Position numbers and translations under genes: made by a program. The notes under the pieces were generated by a model. The model was not told the DNA's origin. It saw nothing but the letters and a program-made list of their open reading frames with translations, and made no database searches. Positions 12,901 to 45,307 of a DNA stretch of 64,000 nt are shown here, one piece after another. Each line of letters starts with the position of its first letter. Within the stretch, counting starts at the first letter, position 1. The DNA is from Callaeas wilsoni (Eukaryota > Chordata > Aves > Passeriformes > Callaeidae), in the NCBI GenBank assembly GCA_013398955.1, contig VWPU01000959.1, positions 1 to 64,000 of the forward strand. The letters run 5' to 3'.

Positions 12901-14824
12901 ATCTTTACAGACCACTGGAGACAAATGTTCAGGACAGTTATCTTCGTGTGTTCACTACTGTATTGTGGGGAAGACTGCAGAGTGACCGTAAATCCGATGA
13001 GAATTTCTGAAACCTTATTGTCTAACCTAGTGGCTGTTAGTAGAGGCCAAGAAAGGAACTGAGAGAAAAGTGGAAGAGTGTACTGGGGGAGCAACCTCTG
13101 ACTCCAGTTTTCTGAACTAGAAGTGCTTATGTATTTAGTGGCTCTGGGTAGGTTCTTCCATGCATATGTCCAGGTGGGTTTTTTTCTGTGCATTTATGTA
13201 AAGTTCATGTACCCAGACCTCAATGCATACTTCCTTCCTACATTGTTTTTGGTAACTCCAGTTTGTTTTGAGCCTGTCACCTACAGCGTCACCTAAAACT
13301 TGTTATTTCTCTTGTTAGAAGATGCTGAATAATCATCTCTCATTTTAGGAATTTGCTTGAGCCTAAGTCAGTGATGCTTGGTGCACCATAGCTCTCTTGT
13401 TTTAAACTGAAGATGGCAATTATCAGAGAATATTTGATACTGAGTCTTTGAGCAGTGTTTGCAGTTGTATATTTGAATAGAGCGTGTGACTGTTTCAGGC
13501 TTAGCACAATGGGGTTTTTGTTTCTTTATGGAAGTTTGAAAAATGTCAAGAAGCCAGACCTGGCCTTTGTGGTTTCTGAAACCTGTCAGAATCGCTTTTG
13601 GAGTCCACAGTAGCATCTGTTTCTTTTCTGAAGAGACTTCAAGTGTTTTGCTGCCTATTATTGCACCTACAAGCATCTGAACAGAACAGTGTGACCATAT
13701 TCAAAATTGTATCGAAAATGAACAGATCACTGTATCACTAAAATGAGTTGTGCATTAACATCAGGAAAATACGTTCTCTTTGTCATTTGAATCAAGAATA
13801 CACTTGCCTGAGTACTCTTTCCTATTCTGTGGCCTACCAAGGATTGTGTCTTTGTCTCTGAAACAAAAGGGAGAGAAAAAGGTTCAGCAATGTGAATTTT
13901 AAATGTAGACTGTAGTCCTTTAGTGAACTTGATGAATCAAGGAGAGCTGACAAAAAAGATTTTTAATACTACTTGTACCACTTCAGAAGGTAAGAAAAGC
14001 TGAGTCCTAACTGGCCCATCCCTACTTCTGTATGCAAACTACTATAGAACAGAAGATGAATATTTACTAGGGCCTTGATCTCTTTTGGGTCTGATGCATC
14101 CTAATGGAATGCTTACAAGTTTACTTTGTTCCTATTCTGGAGCGAGATGACAGATTTGGCTGATGGTTCATAAATAGCTTAACTTTCTGCTCCATGTTTC
14201 CCTTAAGTTAAGTTTTTGGGGTTTTTTAGCAAATAATACAGACTTCCAAACAGATATTTTACAGATTAGGTAAAGACTCAGTATATGCTTTCTCTCCTCT
14301 TCCAGCAATTCCCAGAGGATGAGTCTTGAGCAGTTTTTGGCTCCTGGTTTTGTTTTTTCCAGCTCTGTGACTTTGCCTAGCAAATATCTAATACTGTGGT
14401 TTCAGAAGGTCAGTTCTGCAGAACTCAAGAATTCATTCTTTATCCAAGTCCAGCTTCCTTGTACTTAATCCAAATTTCATTTACACACATGCATTCTGTG
14501 GATGAATTCTGCAAACGCTGGATAGCTGTAAAGAGCAAGAAAGCCACCTATTGTGAGAATTTCTTTTTAAAGAAAAACCTGTGCATGTATTGTCTGTGAT
14601 TTCATTCAAAGACATAATTCGATATTACTACATTACAGTCTTGAGTGACAAGTATGAAAATCCAAAGCCATTTAAGTAGATGGATGCATTAGTAAGTTTG
14701 CCAGAGAATATGTTTTAATTTGTCTTGACTGGCCCTCCACCAACTCAGTGCCTAGTAGCTTTTTCTCCCTCCTCTATTAAAAACAGGAAATTCAGCAAGT
14801 TCCTGATGTATTTGTGCTGTAATT

Positions 14825-14845
14825 GGGGGGGTGAGGGGGGGGAGG
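14825..14845 (+). repeat. G-rich run in intron 1
   Basis: Runs of seven and eight G separated by TGA are followed by a shorter GG. On the transcribed-sense strand this could fold as a G-quadruplex. It may equally be a decayed homopolymer. Confidence 0.5.
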
Positions 14846-17224
14846 ATCACCTTCTTAGGGACTTTGTAGAAGTCTCTTCTAAATGAGACTTGCTTTTGTC
14901 AGATAAGTTTCCTTGGTATCTTATTGAAGTTGTACTACTCACCTTGAAACAAAGCAAAAATTTGGTATCTCCAAAGGAAGGAGACTTACATTATTGCATT
15001 AGAATAGAGCAAGACCAATTAACAGCTCTCAGAGCCTGCTTAGGACTTGGGAACTTGTTAATTATTATTTATTATAAATCCTGTCTTTGGCTGCTAATCC
15101 AAGTTGAGAGTCTTGTGGAAAGTAACTCCAAAGTGCTTTTAACTCACACGGCACAAGCAGACAGGTTATATTAGCCAAATAAATATAAACAATTAGCCAT
15201 GTGTTAGCTAGACTGCATAAGCCATGCCTGCTTTCATGTCGCAAATGCGAAGATAAGACGTGCAATGCAAGAGTATCACCTAAAGTGGCTTTAGTTCATG
15301 TGTGAGATAAGCTAAAAATATATATGTGTCTAATAAAAATTCAACAGAGCTGAACCACCTGGCTGTTACTGAGCTGCATCACAAATAGTTTTGTGGTATT
15401 TAAATAATTGAGACTTCTTGATCTTTCCTGTAACAATCTTTATCAGTACATCCAAATGAACAAGGAGCATGGGGACATTTGAAGCTGCTCATCACATTTA
15501 ATCAAAGTATTGTTTGATTTGTAGTGACAAAAGTTGTTTTTAAAGAAATTCTCAAACTCCACTCATTTGAAATCTTTGCAGGGACTTAGTAGGAGGAGAC
15601 CAAAGAAAAACATTCATTTAAAGAGAATTACATGGTGATGTACCTTAAAACAAGACTTTTTTTTGGAAAAATTCTGTGTAGTGTTTGTTGTGTTATTTGA
15701 ATTATCATTACAGTTTTGCTTTTTATAAAATACATTGTTAATACAATTTTACACCTTTTTTTTTTTTTTAAATCATCCCCAAAGTAGCAGGTATTTATTT
15801 TATCCACTTTATGTTGCTTTAATTCTGTAGTGACTGGGACATCTCATGCTTACAGTGGCCTATATCTTGCAGTTATATCCACTGAAACAAAGCTGTAATT
15901 AAGGCATGCTTTTTTAATCCTCTGGGTCTTTTTTTCTCCCTAGTAAAAGGTTAACAGATGCTATAAATTAAGCCTTTTTTTGGTCCGCTTAGTGTTAAAA
16001 ATCCCATTTTAGAATTGCTTTTTGTAAACTTTTTGTGGGCTTCAGAAAAAAATTATGTTGTTAACTGAAGTTTGTTAATCCTTCTTTTGGAACAGTCTTG
16101 GGTTTTCCAGCTCTGTCCAAATATTGTACTGGTCCAACTTGATCTGTTATTTAACTAGGACAAAATGAGACAATCCTCAGTAAAGCAGTCTGCCTGTTTA
16201 AATAGATCCCACACAGCTGATTTGTGGAATTAAGGCTTTTTTTTCCTTCTAGGGGACATAGATTGAACACATAATCTTTGTGTTCATGGAAAATAATTGT
16301 AAAGTTAACAGTTCTTATTTGTGATACTCAAATGTGTATTGCTGTGGTTTAAGCAGATACATTTGGATTTTTTGAAGCATGAAGGTAAAATAAGGACAGT
16401 CTATCTCCTGTATGTTTTTGCTGCCTTAACTCTTAATGGAATGCCTCTGCTACTTTAAAAATAAATATAAAAGATCTGATCAGCAAAAATTTTATCCTGT
16501 TTCTTTTTTTTTATAGATGTCATTTCAAAAGTTCATGCTTTTGAAAAAAATGTCATCTTTAAATACTTAGTCATAAAATTAGTTATAAAAACTTGAAGTA
16601 TTATTCTTATTCCAATGGATAATGCCAGCCAGGGATGCTCTTACTGTTTTACTGGTCAAATGAAACCTCAGTTCTCTGGGAACCTTTAATCTGAAAATAA
16701 CGCTTGATGGATCACTAGAGAAGGGTGAGAAAAAAATGGATCTCTTGGATAAATGTGGTATCAACTATGGACTTGGTGTATTCAGGACTTTTCTTGGTTC
16801 TTTTAAATAATGGGATTTTTGCTTTGAGCAATCAATGTTTGGACAGGTATTTGTGCTATAAATGGGGCTCAGTAGGGAATGGTTACTATTGTCAGCTGTG
16901 CTGAAGCATGAGATGCCGCAAAAGCCTTTGTCCACCTTCATAGGAATGGAAGTAGGGCTAGTAGGTTGTGGGGTTCTGTAGGAACTGGTAAGGTGGTTGC
17001 TTCAATAATTGTAGTAGACTAGCCTTTGTGTTTGTTAGCACATGGTATTATCCTTAAAAGCCTCACTGCACATCAGGGTCTCACACACAACCTATGCCGA
17101 GCATTCAGAGGCTGCTCCTCTGTCTTTTCGTTGTTACACCTTCAGAGAATCAGTGCTGATCCGAAAGACTCAGTATTTAGCTAGATGAATATTCTTCGTG
17201 GCAATCCTTCCCATTTCTTTGTTG

Positions 17225-18160
17225 ATACAGGATGACAGAATGGGTGAGGTTTGAATGGATCTTTGGTGATCATGAAGTCCAACCTCCTTTGCTCAAAGTA
17301 GTGAAAATTCAAACATGTGTCTGCCTGCTCAGGATCTTACCAAACTGGGTTTCCAGTGTCTCCGGGCATGGAGACTCCTCAGCCACTCTGGCACTTGAGG
17401 CAATATTCTGCTCTCTGAGATCCAGGGTTCCTGGGGGCTGCTCTTGCTGGGAACAACAGAAGCAAAGGTGGCAGTGAGTACCTTGGCCTTGGCTGTATCT
17501 TCTCTCAGCAATCCCCTGCTAGTTTAGTCACGGAGCCCTAGTTTTCCTGTTGCTGCTGCTATTTTTGCAGAAGCCCATGAACCATTCTAGAACATTCTTG
17601 ATCCTCCTCCTTGCTTTGATCCTTCTTATTGGGATCCTGTGATCTACTTTGTCATAGTCATTGCAGCTGTGTCTGCCCTGACCTTGACATCACTGGCCAG
17701 TTTTTCCATGTTTGTAATTTTGATGTTTAGCAGAGGGCCTACCTTTGGCTCCTCAGTCCCCTGTTTCAGGAAGTGATAATCAGTGTACTCCAAAAACCAC
17801 CTGGGTTGCTTGTTCCCTCTTCTGTTTCCCCTCAAGAGATAAGAGGGTAGTTCACGTTCCATGTGAGGACCAGTGCCTGTAAATGCAAGGCTTCTTTGGC
17901 TGTGTGAAGGGGGCTTCCTATGTTTTGTCTTGCCCAGGTGATGAGTAGCAGACACCTGCCATAATGTCACCCATGTTGTTCTGCCCTCTGATCTGCGACC
18001 CATAGGCTCCCAGCTGTGTCATTATCCACAGCAGGGCCGAGCTCCGTGTGTCCCTGTTGCTCTCCCAAATAAAGGATAGCTTTCCTCCCTCACAGTCCTT
18101 AAAGAGCCCATATCCAGCCATGGCAGTAGTCTGGTCTCCAAAATTTAAATGCTTGTGCTT
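17225..18160 (-). mobile_element. internally deleted CR1 LINE with endonuclease remnant
   Basis: Read on the minus strand, this is a CR1 non-LTR retrotransposon with most of its middle missing. Positions 17225-17400 match the CR1 3' UTR (CAGAATGGGTGAGG, then ATCATGAAGTCCAACC, then the 'GGAGACTCC' block). Positions 17419-17520 translate on the minus strand to KVLTATFASVVPSKSSPQ, the linker between the endonuclease and reverse transcriptase domains. Positions 17644-18121 carry endonuclease remnants, including YGSQIRGQNNMGDIMAGV and the RWFLEYTDYHFLKQGTEEP region, with frameshifts and stops. The whole reverse transcriptase domain is absent. It is dead, and sits about 1.4 kb upstream of the start-codon exon. 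Confidence 0.85.
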
Positions 18161-19624
18161 CCTTGGCCCTTCCCCGTTGTCCTTTCATCCTCCGAAGGCA
18201 CTGTTCTTGTAAGCTTTGTGCAGACTTGTGCGTATTTCTAGGGCTGTGAAAGGACGTTGCCACAGCTGGCTCCCCCTGATTTCACCTGTCCCAGTCTGTG
18301 CAAGTGAGGAGAGGGAGGCACAGAAGTCTCTGGTTGCCTTACGTTATTATTGTGTATTAAAATGATTCTTAAAATGAAATTGCTGGACAGCCTGTTCAAT
18401 TTTATTCCTATTGCCATTCATGTCTGAGTAGTAATTTCCTCACAACCCTGTCTGCATCGAAGGATCTTTGTCACTACCTAAAGCCTTTTATAAGTTTGGG
18501 CTTTCCTCACTCCCCTTGCTTTGGAGGGTTGTAGTGAGCTCTTGCTGTTATCATAGCTCATTCTTCTCCCTTTAGGCTTCTCAAAATATACTATATACAG
18601 TCTGTATATGCTCTACTACAGTCTGGATTTCAGAACAAAATATTTGTATTTGTCTTATAAAAGGCAATTCTTACCTCCTATCTTTTCCTTTCTTATCATT
18701 CATGGACAAGCCCATGCTTGGATATTAGTACTTCTAAACTAATTTTAAACTGGCAAAGTAAAACTTGATGGGATATTTCCCAGGACTGACCATTTCACCA
18801 AGACAGTGTTAATTTTTTCCTCAGATGAATGTTTAATTTTGTCACTGGTTGAAATCCATGGGCAAACTTTGGACAAGCTAACAGCATGCTCTTTTAACTT
18901 CTAGTAGTTCTGTATCTTAATGATATATTGGTTTTTTTCTGTCAGAATAAGCTGCTCCAAGGGACAGTTGTTTTTAAGTGGTTTCTCAAAATTGAAGAGA
19001 AATCAGAAATTAATTTCAGAAGCCACTCTGCATCTCCTGTATTCAGGTCCTACTGCTGCTGACTGCTCTGTCTGAGATTGGGCAGAATGTTGGGCTGGAG
19101 AGTCCATCTTAGGCTCCATGCTGCGACAGCAGGCATATTGTCTTGCAGTTGCCATGGTGGGGGAGGACTGAAAGGTTTTCCATCCATCTTTATTTGAGTG
19201 ACCTTTTCCAATTTGGGAATAGCAGTTGACTAGGAAAATCCTAAACAGTCGTTTCTCTTGAGTGAGTCCCTACAGTTTCCTCTTGAGCTGTGTAAGCTAA
19301 AAAGTAAATTGAAATTGAGGAGGTAATATTTTCTGTTTTCAGAATTTCATTTCTGCAAATTTTTGACTTACTGAGCTTCCCACACAATACATAGTTGGAA
19401 TTTATTAAACTGCTGTATGTGAAGACTCCTGTGTTTAATGCTTCCAGCAGCGTGCTTAAGTGAGGTACAATAAAAGTTCAGAGTAATGTCAGCATGTAAA
19501 ATGTTAACAAGTAAAAGCATGATGAGATTCTTTTTCATCATCTGCTTAAGGCAGTGACTGGAGTATTCACAAACTGTGTTTGCTTATTCTTTCAGGCTGA
19601 AGGTTTTGAAGCAGATGTTGGAAG

Positions 19625-39369
<19,745 letters not shown>

Positions 39370-39391
39370 TATTAAATTGGCCAGTATAAAA

Positions 39392-39397
39392 AATAAA
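39392..39397 (+). terminator. HYCC1: proximal AATAAA, HYCC1
   Basis: A canonical hexamer lies only 23 bases after the stop codon, with GATGTTGGT about 25 bases further on. If used, it would give an extremely short 3' UTR. Confidence 0.4.
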
Positions 39398-40819
39398 TTA
39401 CTGAGACTTTAACCCGATGTTGGTACATTAAGCTCTTAATATGCCATACGTTATTTCCTTAAGTCTCAAACCCATAAATTCTTACTTGGCTCATGTTTGA
39501 CAGTAATAGTGAATAGACAACAGTTACAATTATTTTGAGTCAACTTCTGACAGCTTTACAGCTTCATGAGAAGTTCATACCTTCACGAACTGAACAAGCA
39601 TTAATTGGTTGGTTGTCACTGACCAAGGTGTATGGCTTCTTACAGATGTGGGAACAAATAGAGCGTCTCTCCCAGATTCTACTTTTGGTCTACCACTTGG
39701 CATAGGCAAAACTGCAAGTACGTAGGGTTTTTTTTTTTAGGAGGAGTCTTTGAGTATTGTCATGCAATTTTGGAGGAGCATTGTAAGAACAAACATTGTC
39801 TTACGTGTAAGCTGTGCTTACTTGTAAGGTTAAACTAGAAGCATCACTTCAGTGTTTGATGTTCTGGTGGCTTTTGTATTGGTAATTAGTACATGTAGCA
39901 ATGTTCATACTTTATGCCTGTGTAAGTCCGATTTCAGATGCATTTTGGTTTACCTGTGTGTCTTCAAAACTGGGCCTAAAGTAATGTAGCAGCAGTGCTT
40001 GTGGCTGGGAGTTATTATCAATTGCTGTAGTTACTCTTTAGACTTAAAAATTATGTGACAGACTCTTTCTTTAGGATTCTTAAATATCAGTTCCAGAATT
40101 ACTCACTGAAAAGTTGGTCATCAGTATTTTTATTGTCTGTGGGAAAGAGATGTTCTTATGTACTAGTTTTATGTAGAAATATGAGCCCTTTGCACTGACT
40201 CAAGCAAATCTGGAGTGTGAATGTGCTTAACATAAATTTCATGCTTGAGACTAAGAGAATACTACCAAAGGATGTGTACTTTCAGTAACTTGCAAGCACA
40301 AAGGGAAATTATAATGTAAATATAACTAGCACTGTAATTCCTAGGGGTTTTTATACCTATTATTTTTCTAGTTTGAAATTCTAAACCAGCAACCTGTTCA
40401 AGGTTTTACCTAACCTTTAACCTTCAGTGAGTTTGACAACAACTTTTATAATGTTAAGATTTTAATTAAAAATTGACATTAAAACTTCTTATGCAGAAAT
40501 CTGAAGAAGCAGTAGCTGACAAAACCACTCCAGTAGCAGTTATTACCTGATGAACAGACAATATGAGTGGAGAAATAGGATGAAGATCTAAGGTGTAGTT
40601 GCTCCCAACAGTCCAGATTTCTGCAGCTGTTAATCTCTAATTGTCAAGAATATTGTAAAGAAAACAAACACTAAAATTCTGGTAAACTTTCCCATTTGCC
40701 TAGAGATAAGTTTAGATACTTCTTTTTTACTCAAACTGAAGCACAAGTAACTTTTAAGCAGCTAATGTTATTCAGGTTTATAGCAATTAATAAGCTTGTT
40801 AACTGATGAAAAGAGCAAG

Positions 40820-41225
40820 TTGTATAATTGTACTAATAAGACCACAGGCTGGATGTGTACATTCCTGAGAATTCACCAAAGTATGCAGAATAACCCCATC
40901 AGTCTGTAGGTGTTCATATTTACCCGAGAGCCTGAGTTTAAAGGAAAGTACCGCAATTTCTCATTCTTCCTTTTGTTGTATGACACTGTTCTATTTTAGT
41001 AATGCAGTACTTCACCTTTTTACAGTGTTTTCCTAATTTTACATGAAAACTTATATTCCTAGTGGATAAAGTACAAATTTGCCCTGTTTAGTTTTTAATA
41101 CTTTGGCCAGTGAGAAAAACTGGTTCTTTGAGGTTGTTTTTGTAAATACTTTTTACAGCAGAACATTCAGCCCCTTTTCTATAGGTTTTTCTGCAGTACA
41201 CATTAGACAGGACATTTGTTTCACA
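40820..41225 (+). repeat. duplicated segment, copy 1
   Basis: This copy aligns in the same orientation with 42891-43290 over about 400 bases, with substitutions and small indels. Shared landmarks are TTGTATAATT at the start, CATCAGTCT, TCATTCTTC, TGACACTGTT, AAAACTTA, a TTTAATA block, TTTTGTAAATACTTT, ACAGCAGAA and TACACATTA near the end. The copies are about 2.06 kb apart. This copy lies in the inferred 3' UTR. It resembles no CR1 or LTR family I know. Confidence 0.8.
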
Positions 41226-41483
41226 TTGACAAACGCATCTGGCTGCTGGACATGCATAACCACGAGCAACAGCAGGGTGTTCGGCAGTTGACAGTAGGCA
41301 CTGTCTCTCTCTACACACACTGAATGTGGAGCTCTTCCTTCCCTTGAAATTTGATCTAGATGTTACAAAGAAATAACCCGCAGAACGTACAGCAGTTTCC
41401 TGGTCCACTTTTGCAGTGTAGGATCTAAGAATACATTGGAAAAAATTTGCAGTAATTGAAATTGACATAAACTAGTATAGATA

Positions 41484-41489
41484 AATAAA
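41484..41489 (+). terminator. HYCC1: distal AATAAA, probable main HYCC1 poly(A) signal
   Basis: AATAAA in GATAAATAAAACTG is followed within 20-60 bases by a GT-rich stretch (TTTGTTGTTATTG and TTGTGAGGTAGTGTTG), the expected downstream element. Together they make the best poly(A) site after the stop. Confidence 0.6.
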
Positions 41490-41510
41490 ACTGCAGCAGA
41501 CAAATATTTG

Positions 41511-42890
41511 TTGTTATTGTATTAGTTGTGAGGTAGTGTTGAGGGGCTAGAATTTTTGAGAATTCTACTGGTTTTACTTTGTTTCATTTATTTCATAATT
41601 GTTTGTTTCTTCCATGGTAGACACTCTTTCAAGCTGAGTGTTGGTATAAAAGATATTTATTATAGTGGGAAGATTTAGCTCTAAATAATTAGGATTTCAA
41701 ATTAGGATCTAAAATGTCATAAAGTGTAGATATGTAACATAATGTTTCCAGTACTCTTGGCTACAAGCCAAATGGTGTTGAAATGAAGTCAGTTTATCCT
41801 TTTATATTCTCCAGCTGGTCTGGCTTGAACCCAAGACATAGGCTTGTATTGGTACAACTGAAATAACATAAATCTTCATACTTTTTTGAGAAAATGATAA
41901 AAGGAAAGGTTCTTGGTACTAAAGACTGTTCTGTCCATACATATGTGGCTTCACGTAAACACGTATGGATTGGTCTCTGGAGTAACTTACCCAGTGAGCG
42001 TGTTTTTGTGAGCTGACATCACACCTTCATACTGATCCAGTCTAAAGAATTTCTTCCGTGAGTACCAAAACTTCGAGTTGTGCTTTCTTTTCTTAAAAAT
42101 TGAAAAGTTTTGGGGGAAAAAAAAAAAGGCACAATAAGGGAGAGTGAGAGCAGAATTATTTGTTGTCCAAATATCCATGGTGCAGGATTAGGAGAGAGGT
42201 GGGGAGAGCGATGGGGGAAGTAGGACAGGAAGCAAATATTTCTAAAATTGTCAGGCTCTGGGGGTTTGAGCATTATCCAATCACTTCAGACTGTCGAATG
42301 GAAAATCTTTGTTAAAGAAGTAGATGTCTTCTAGCAGTGTAAAGGAAACCTATTAAGACACCACACATTACAGTCTGCCCGGGAGTGGGTAGTTCTGATG
42401 AATACCTTCCAAACATACACAGCTGCACCATTCTGCAGGGAAAATGTTATGTAGGAGTGAATCATCTCACGTTGTAATAAGAGAAGTTGTTTCAATGCTG
42501 ACGTTTATAACTGACCTTACTGTTCCAAGTCAGAGGGCACTGTTTCCAAGGATGGCTTTGAACAGCAACACTTGCAAAACTCATTGAAGCTGAGAAGAGT
42601 TACTTTTGTTGTGAGAATATGTAACATTTGTGCAAAAAGTGTATGGCCTCTAACCACTTGCTGTAGAGCTGCAATGACTGTTCTGAATGGATTTAAATGT
42701 TTCGAATTGCCTTGATTACCGAACAAACTTGAAAGGTACAGAAATACAGAGCTATTTTAGCCACACTTCTCTCTAAGGAGGTTTCCTATGAGAAATTCTA
42801 GAAATTTCTAATGTAATTGTCCAATACCTTTTGTCTGTGTTTGAAGCTCACAGTGCTGTATATAAATGTGTAATATATTGCCTTTTGTAT
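41511..42890. other. intergenic or extended 3' UTR, no feature seen
   Basis: This is AT-rich sequence between the inferred poly(A) site and copy 2 of the duplication. Nothing in it is recognisable as a gene, RNA or named repeat. Confidence 0.6.
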
Positions 42891-43290
42891 TTGTATAATT
42901 CTACTTCTAAGACTAGATGTGCACATTTCTTGATATTCCCTGAAGTCTGTGGAATATCTGCATCAGTCTATAGATGTCTGTCTTCACATGAGAACCTGAA
43001 CTTAAGCAACTGCCACACTTTCATTCTTCAGCTCATTATGTGACACTGTTTCAGTAACACAGTTTTTCATCTTTTTTGCAGTGAAGTGTTCTCTTACTTG
43101 TACACGAAAACTTACATTCCTCATGTATAGGCTACAAGGTTGTCTTTTTAGTGTTTAATAATTTTGGCAGTAAAATAAATTGGGTTTTTTTGAAGTTGTA
43201 TGCTTTTGTAAATACTTTGTACAGCAGAAAATTTTGCCTCTTTACAGACTTTGTTGAAATACACATTACATAGCAACATACTTGTTCAGT
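42891..43290 (+). repeat. duplicated segment, copy 2
   Basis: This is the second copy of the segment at 40820-41225, in direct orientation and clearly diverged. It contains AATAAA at 43174-43179, followed by a T-rich stretch, which could act as a further poly(A) signal. The 1.67 kb between the copies (41226-42890) does not look duplicated. Confidence 0.8.
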
Positions 43291-43569
43291 TTTCATTCTA
43301 CACATCCAGAAGTCGTAGTAAGGTTGACTGCATTACTTAAAATATGCTGAATACCCATTTTATACAATGTAGGGTCTGCAAATGCAGCCCTGTCAGGAAG
43401 GACACTGTGGCTGAGAAATGCTGATGGGTGAAGGGCGAGTTCAAGCAGATGAGTTGCAGATTGGCAGAAGCAGATGGTGATCCTGTCAGTAATGTAACAC
43501 TGTTTGGGCAGCTTGGTAGTTGTGGTGGTGTGAATATTAACAGTGGTTTGATACACAGCCATTATCTGC

Positions 43570-44100
43570 AGTGCGTCCAGGGTAGCTCTGGGGGCTGCTC
43601 TTGCTGGTAACAACAGAAGCAAAGGTGGCAGTGAGTACCTTGGCCTTTTCTGTATCCCCTGTCACCAAGTCCCCTGCCCCACTCAGCTGTGGTACCTTAT
43701 ACTTCCCTAGTCTTCCTGTTGCTGATGATCTCTCTGCTAAATATTTTTTTCATTGCCCCTCACCTTCCTTGCCATATTCCACTTCATGTGGGCTTTGTCT
43801 TTCCTAAGCCCACCTGTGCATGCTGGAATGGTGTATCTCCCCAGGCCACCTGCTCTTGCTTCCACCTGTTGTGTGCTGCTTTTTCATGTCTAGTCAGGAG
43901 CTCCTTGTTCATGCTTCCATGTTTTCTGCCGCCTCTGCTTGCTTTTCTGTATGTAGCCATAGACCATTCTTAAACCTGGAAGAGATGGTTCTTGAACATC
44001 CTCCAGCTCTCCTGGGCCTTTCTCGCTAGGATGGTCTCCCACAGGCATCTGCAGAGAGATTCCAGTGCAAGGCAAGCTCTGTTCTGTAGGTCCAGGGTCA
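43570..44100 (-). mobile_element. CR1 LINE ORF2 fragment (endonuclease-RT linker)
   Basis: Read on the minus strand with frameshifts, this gives the stretch between endonuclease and reverse transcriptase of CR1 ORF2: SMATYRKASRGGRKHGSMN, then NRWKQEQVAWG, then GAGDLV and KAKVLTATFASVVTSKSSPQ. The last of these is nearly the same peptide as in the CR1 remnant at 17419-17520, and the DNA there is clearly alike. Neither the endonuclease catalytic part nor the reverse transcriptase is present. It is an inactive fragment. Confidence 0.8.
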
Positions 44101-45307
44101 TGATCCTGCATTTAGTTCAGGGTTTTTTTCCTTTTCCTTTACAAATGTAGTCTCTGGTGCAATGCTGTAGAGAAACCTGGATGAATGAAAGAGCTGTAGT
44201 AGAGGGCAGCAGTGGGATATCTTTCTGCATAGTTTCCTTTTGCTCAGATGTCAAGTCTTTAACCATGTCTTTTGAATGGGCAAAACTCAATTTCCCTTCA
44301 TTTAAATGGGTGAGAAAGGAAATCTGATTTCAGACATTGGAGTAGGTAAAAGTTTTCCTTTGCAAAAGGTACGAATTAGACTTGATGCTGTGATTGTCCT
44401 GCAAGTGTGTAGGATTTGCAATTTCAGTTACAGCGAGTGAAAGGCAGTGCTTAAAATGGGCTCTTATATCGTTTCAGGCTGAAATAGCTATTGATTAGTG
44501 AAAGACAACATGAATTTCAACACCTTTTCTCTTCCCAAAATATGGTACTCCAAAATACTGCCTGTATTTGAAAGAGGAGAGTAGCCGAGAGCCTGCTGGA
44601 CAATTCACGGCGAAAGGGATGTGTGAAGGCATTGCAGGCGATTAATAACCAGTTAGAGAAAATACATTCCTTCCTACAGGCTTCACAGCTGGTTGCCTGC
44701 ACTGAGCTTGTAATAGTTGTTTTTCATGTTTTATGTTAATCTGGCTCTGTATTAAAGATGACTTCAGTATGGGGGTTTTCTTCCAGCCCACAGCTGCCAG
44801 GTAATAAATACACCTGCTAATTCAGGGTAGTGGGAAGAATGTCACTGTGAAACTCCAGAAGCCTTTGTGAAACAAGCCTTCACGTTGCACGGTGCTCGCT
44901 TCGTTAACTTGATTCCTAAAATAAGGTTGTGTTTAATCATCTGTTACTCTACATGTGCTGGGACAATGCAGAAATTTAATGGTGCGGAAGGACTTGTGGA
45001 AGTCAGTCTGAGTCACACAGCACTTCTGACAAGCTGCCTGGTTGTTGTTCTCGTCAGGAGTGCTGACTAATACTGGCAGTCCTCCACATAGACTTGCTTG
45101 GTCTGGAGTATGATGGTAGGTTTTTGTACTCTGAGAGGGCACATTTCAGAGGTGAGAAGAAATGTCAGCTTCTGCCTCCACAACACACAATAAAGTAAAT
45201 GAAGGTATGTCATGTACTGGCGTGGATATCATTTCTGCAATACAAATAGTCAACCAGAATAATGAATGTTCAGTGCTTTCTCTGGAAATATACTTTCTTC
45301 ATGCATG
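44101..45307. other. intergenic, no feature seen
   Basis: I see no gene or named repeat here. Open frames such as 44867-45070 are short and unsupported. Confidence 0.6.

Larger units (their letters stand above)
861..19595 (+). other. HYCC1: HYCC1 intron 1 (from CpG island to start-codon exon)
   Basis: This is about 18.7 kb of AT-rich sequence with no recognisable coding exon. It contains a CR1 3' tail at 1431-1498, a CATT simple repeat near 7131-7147, a CpG-dense patch at 7690-7835, a possible LTR fragment at 9690-9960, a G-rich run at 14825-14845 and a decayed CR1 at 17225-18160. There are poly-T runs near 12257 and 15757. The longest minus-strand open frames (12672-13193 and 12350-12667) match nothing I recognise. 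Acceptor-like polypyrimidine tracts ending at 2530 and 3502 could belong to alternative 5' UTR exons, but nothing else supports them. Confidence 0.7.
39370..41510 (+). other. HYCC1: probable HYCC1 3' UTR
   Basis: This is about 2.1 kb of AT-rich sequence after the stop, with no coding signal. It contains the proximal AATAAA at 39392, the first copy of a duplicated segment (40820-41225), and a well-formed distal AATAAA at 41484. The distal limit is inferred. Usage further downstream, for example of AATAAA at 43174, cannot be excluded. Confidence 0.6.

Noticed and set aside
17644..18121. Minus-strand open frames that could be taken for a gene
   Set aside because: They are broken endonuclease pieces of a CR1 LINE, with frameshifts between them.
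41079..41468. Plus and minus open frames (70 and 126 codons) over the 3' UTR
   Set aside because: They overlap copy 1 of the duplicated segment; copy 2 does not keep the frames, so coding function is unlikely.
43293..44111. Several overlapping open frames around 43.3-44.1 kb
   Set aside because: These are explained by the CR1 ORF2 fragment on the minus strand and shadows of it.
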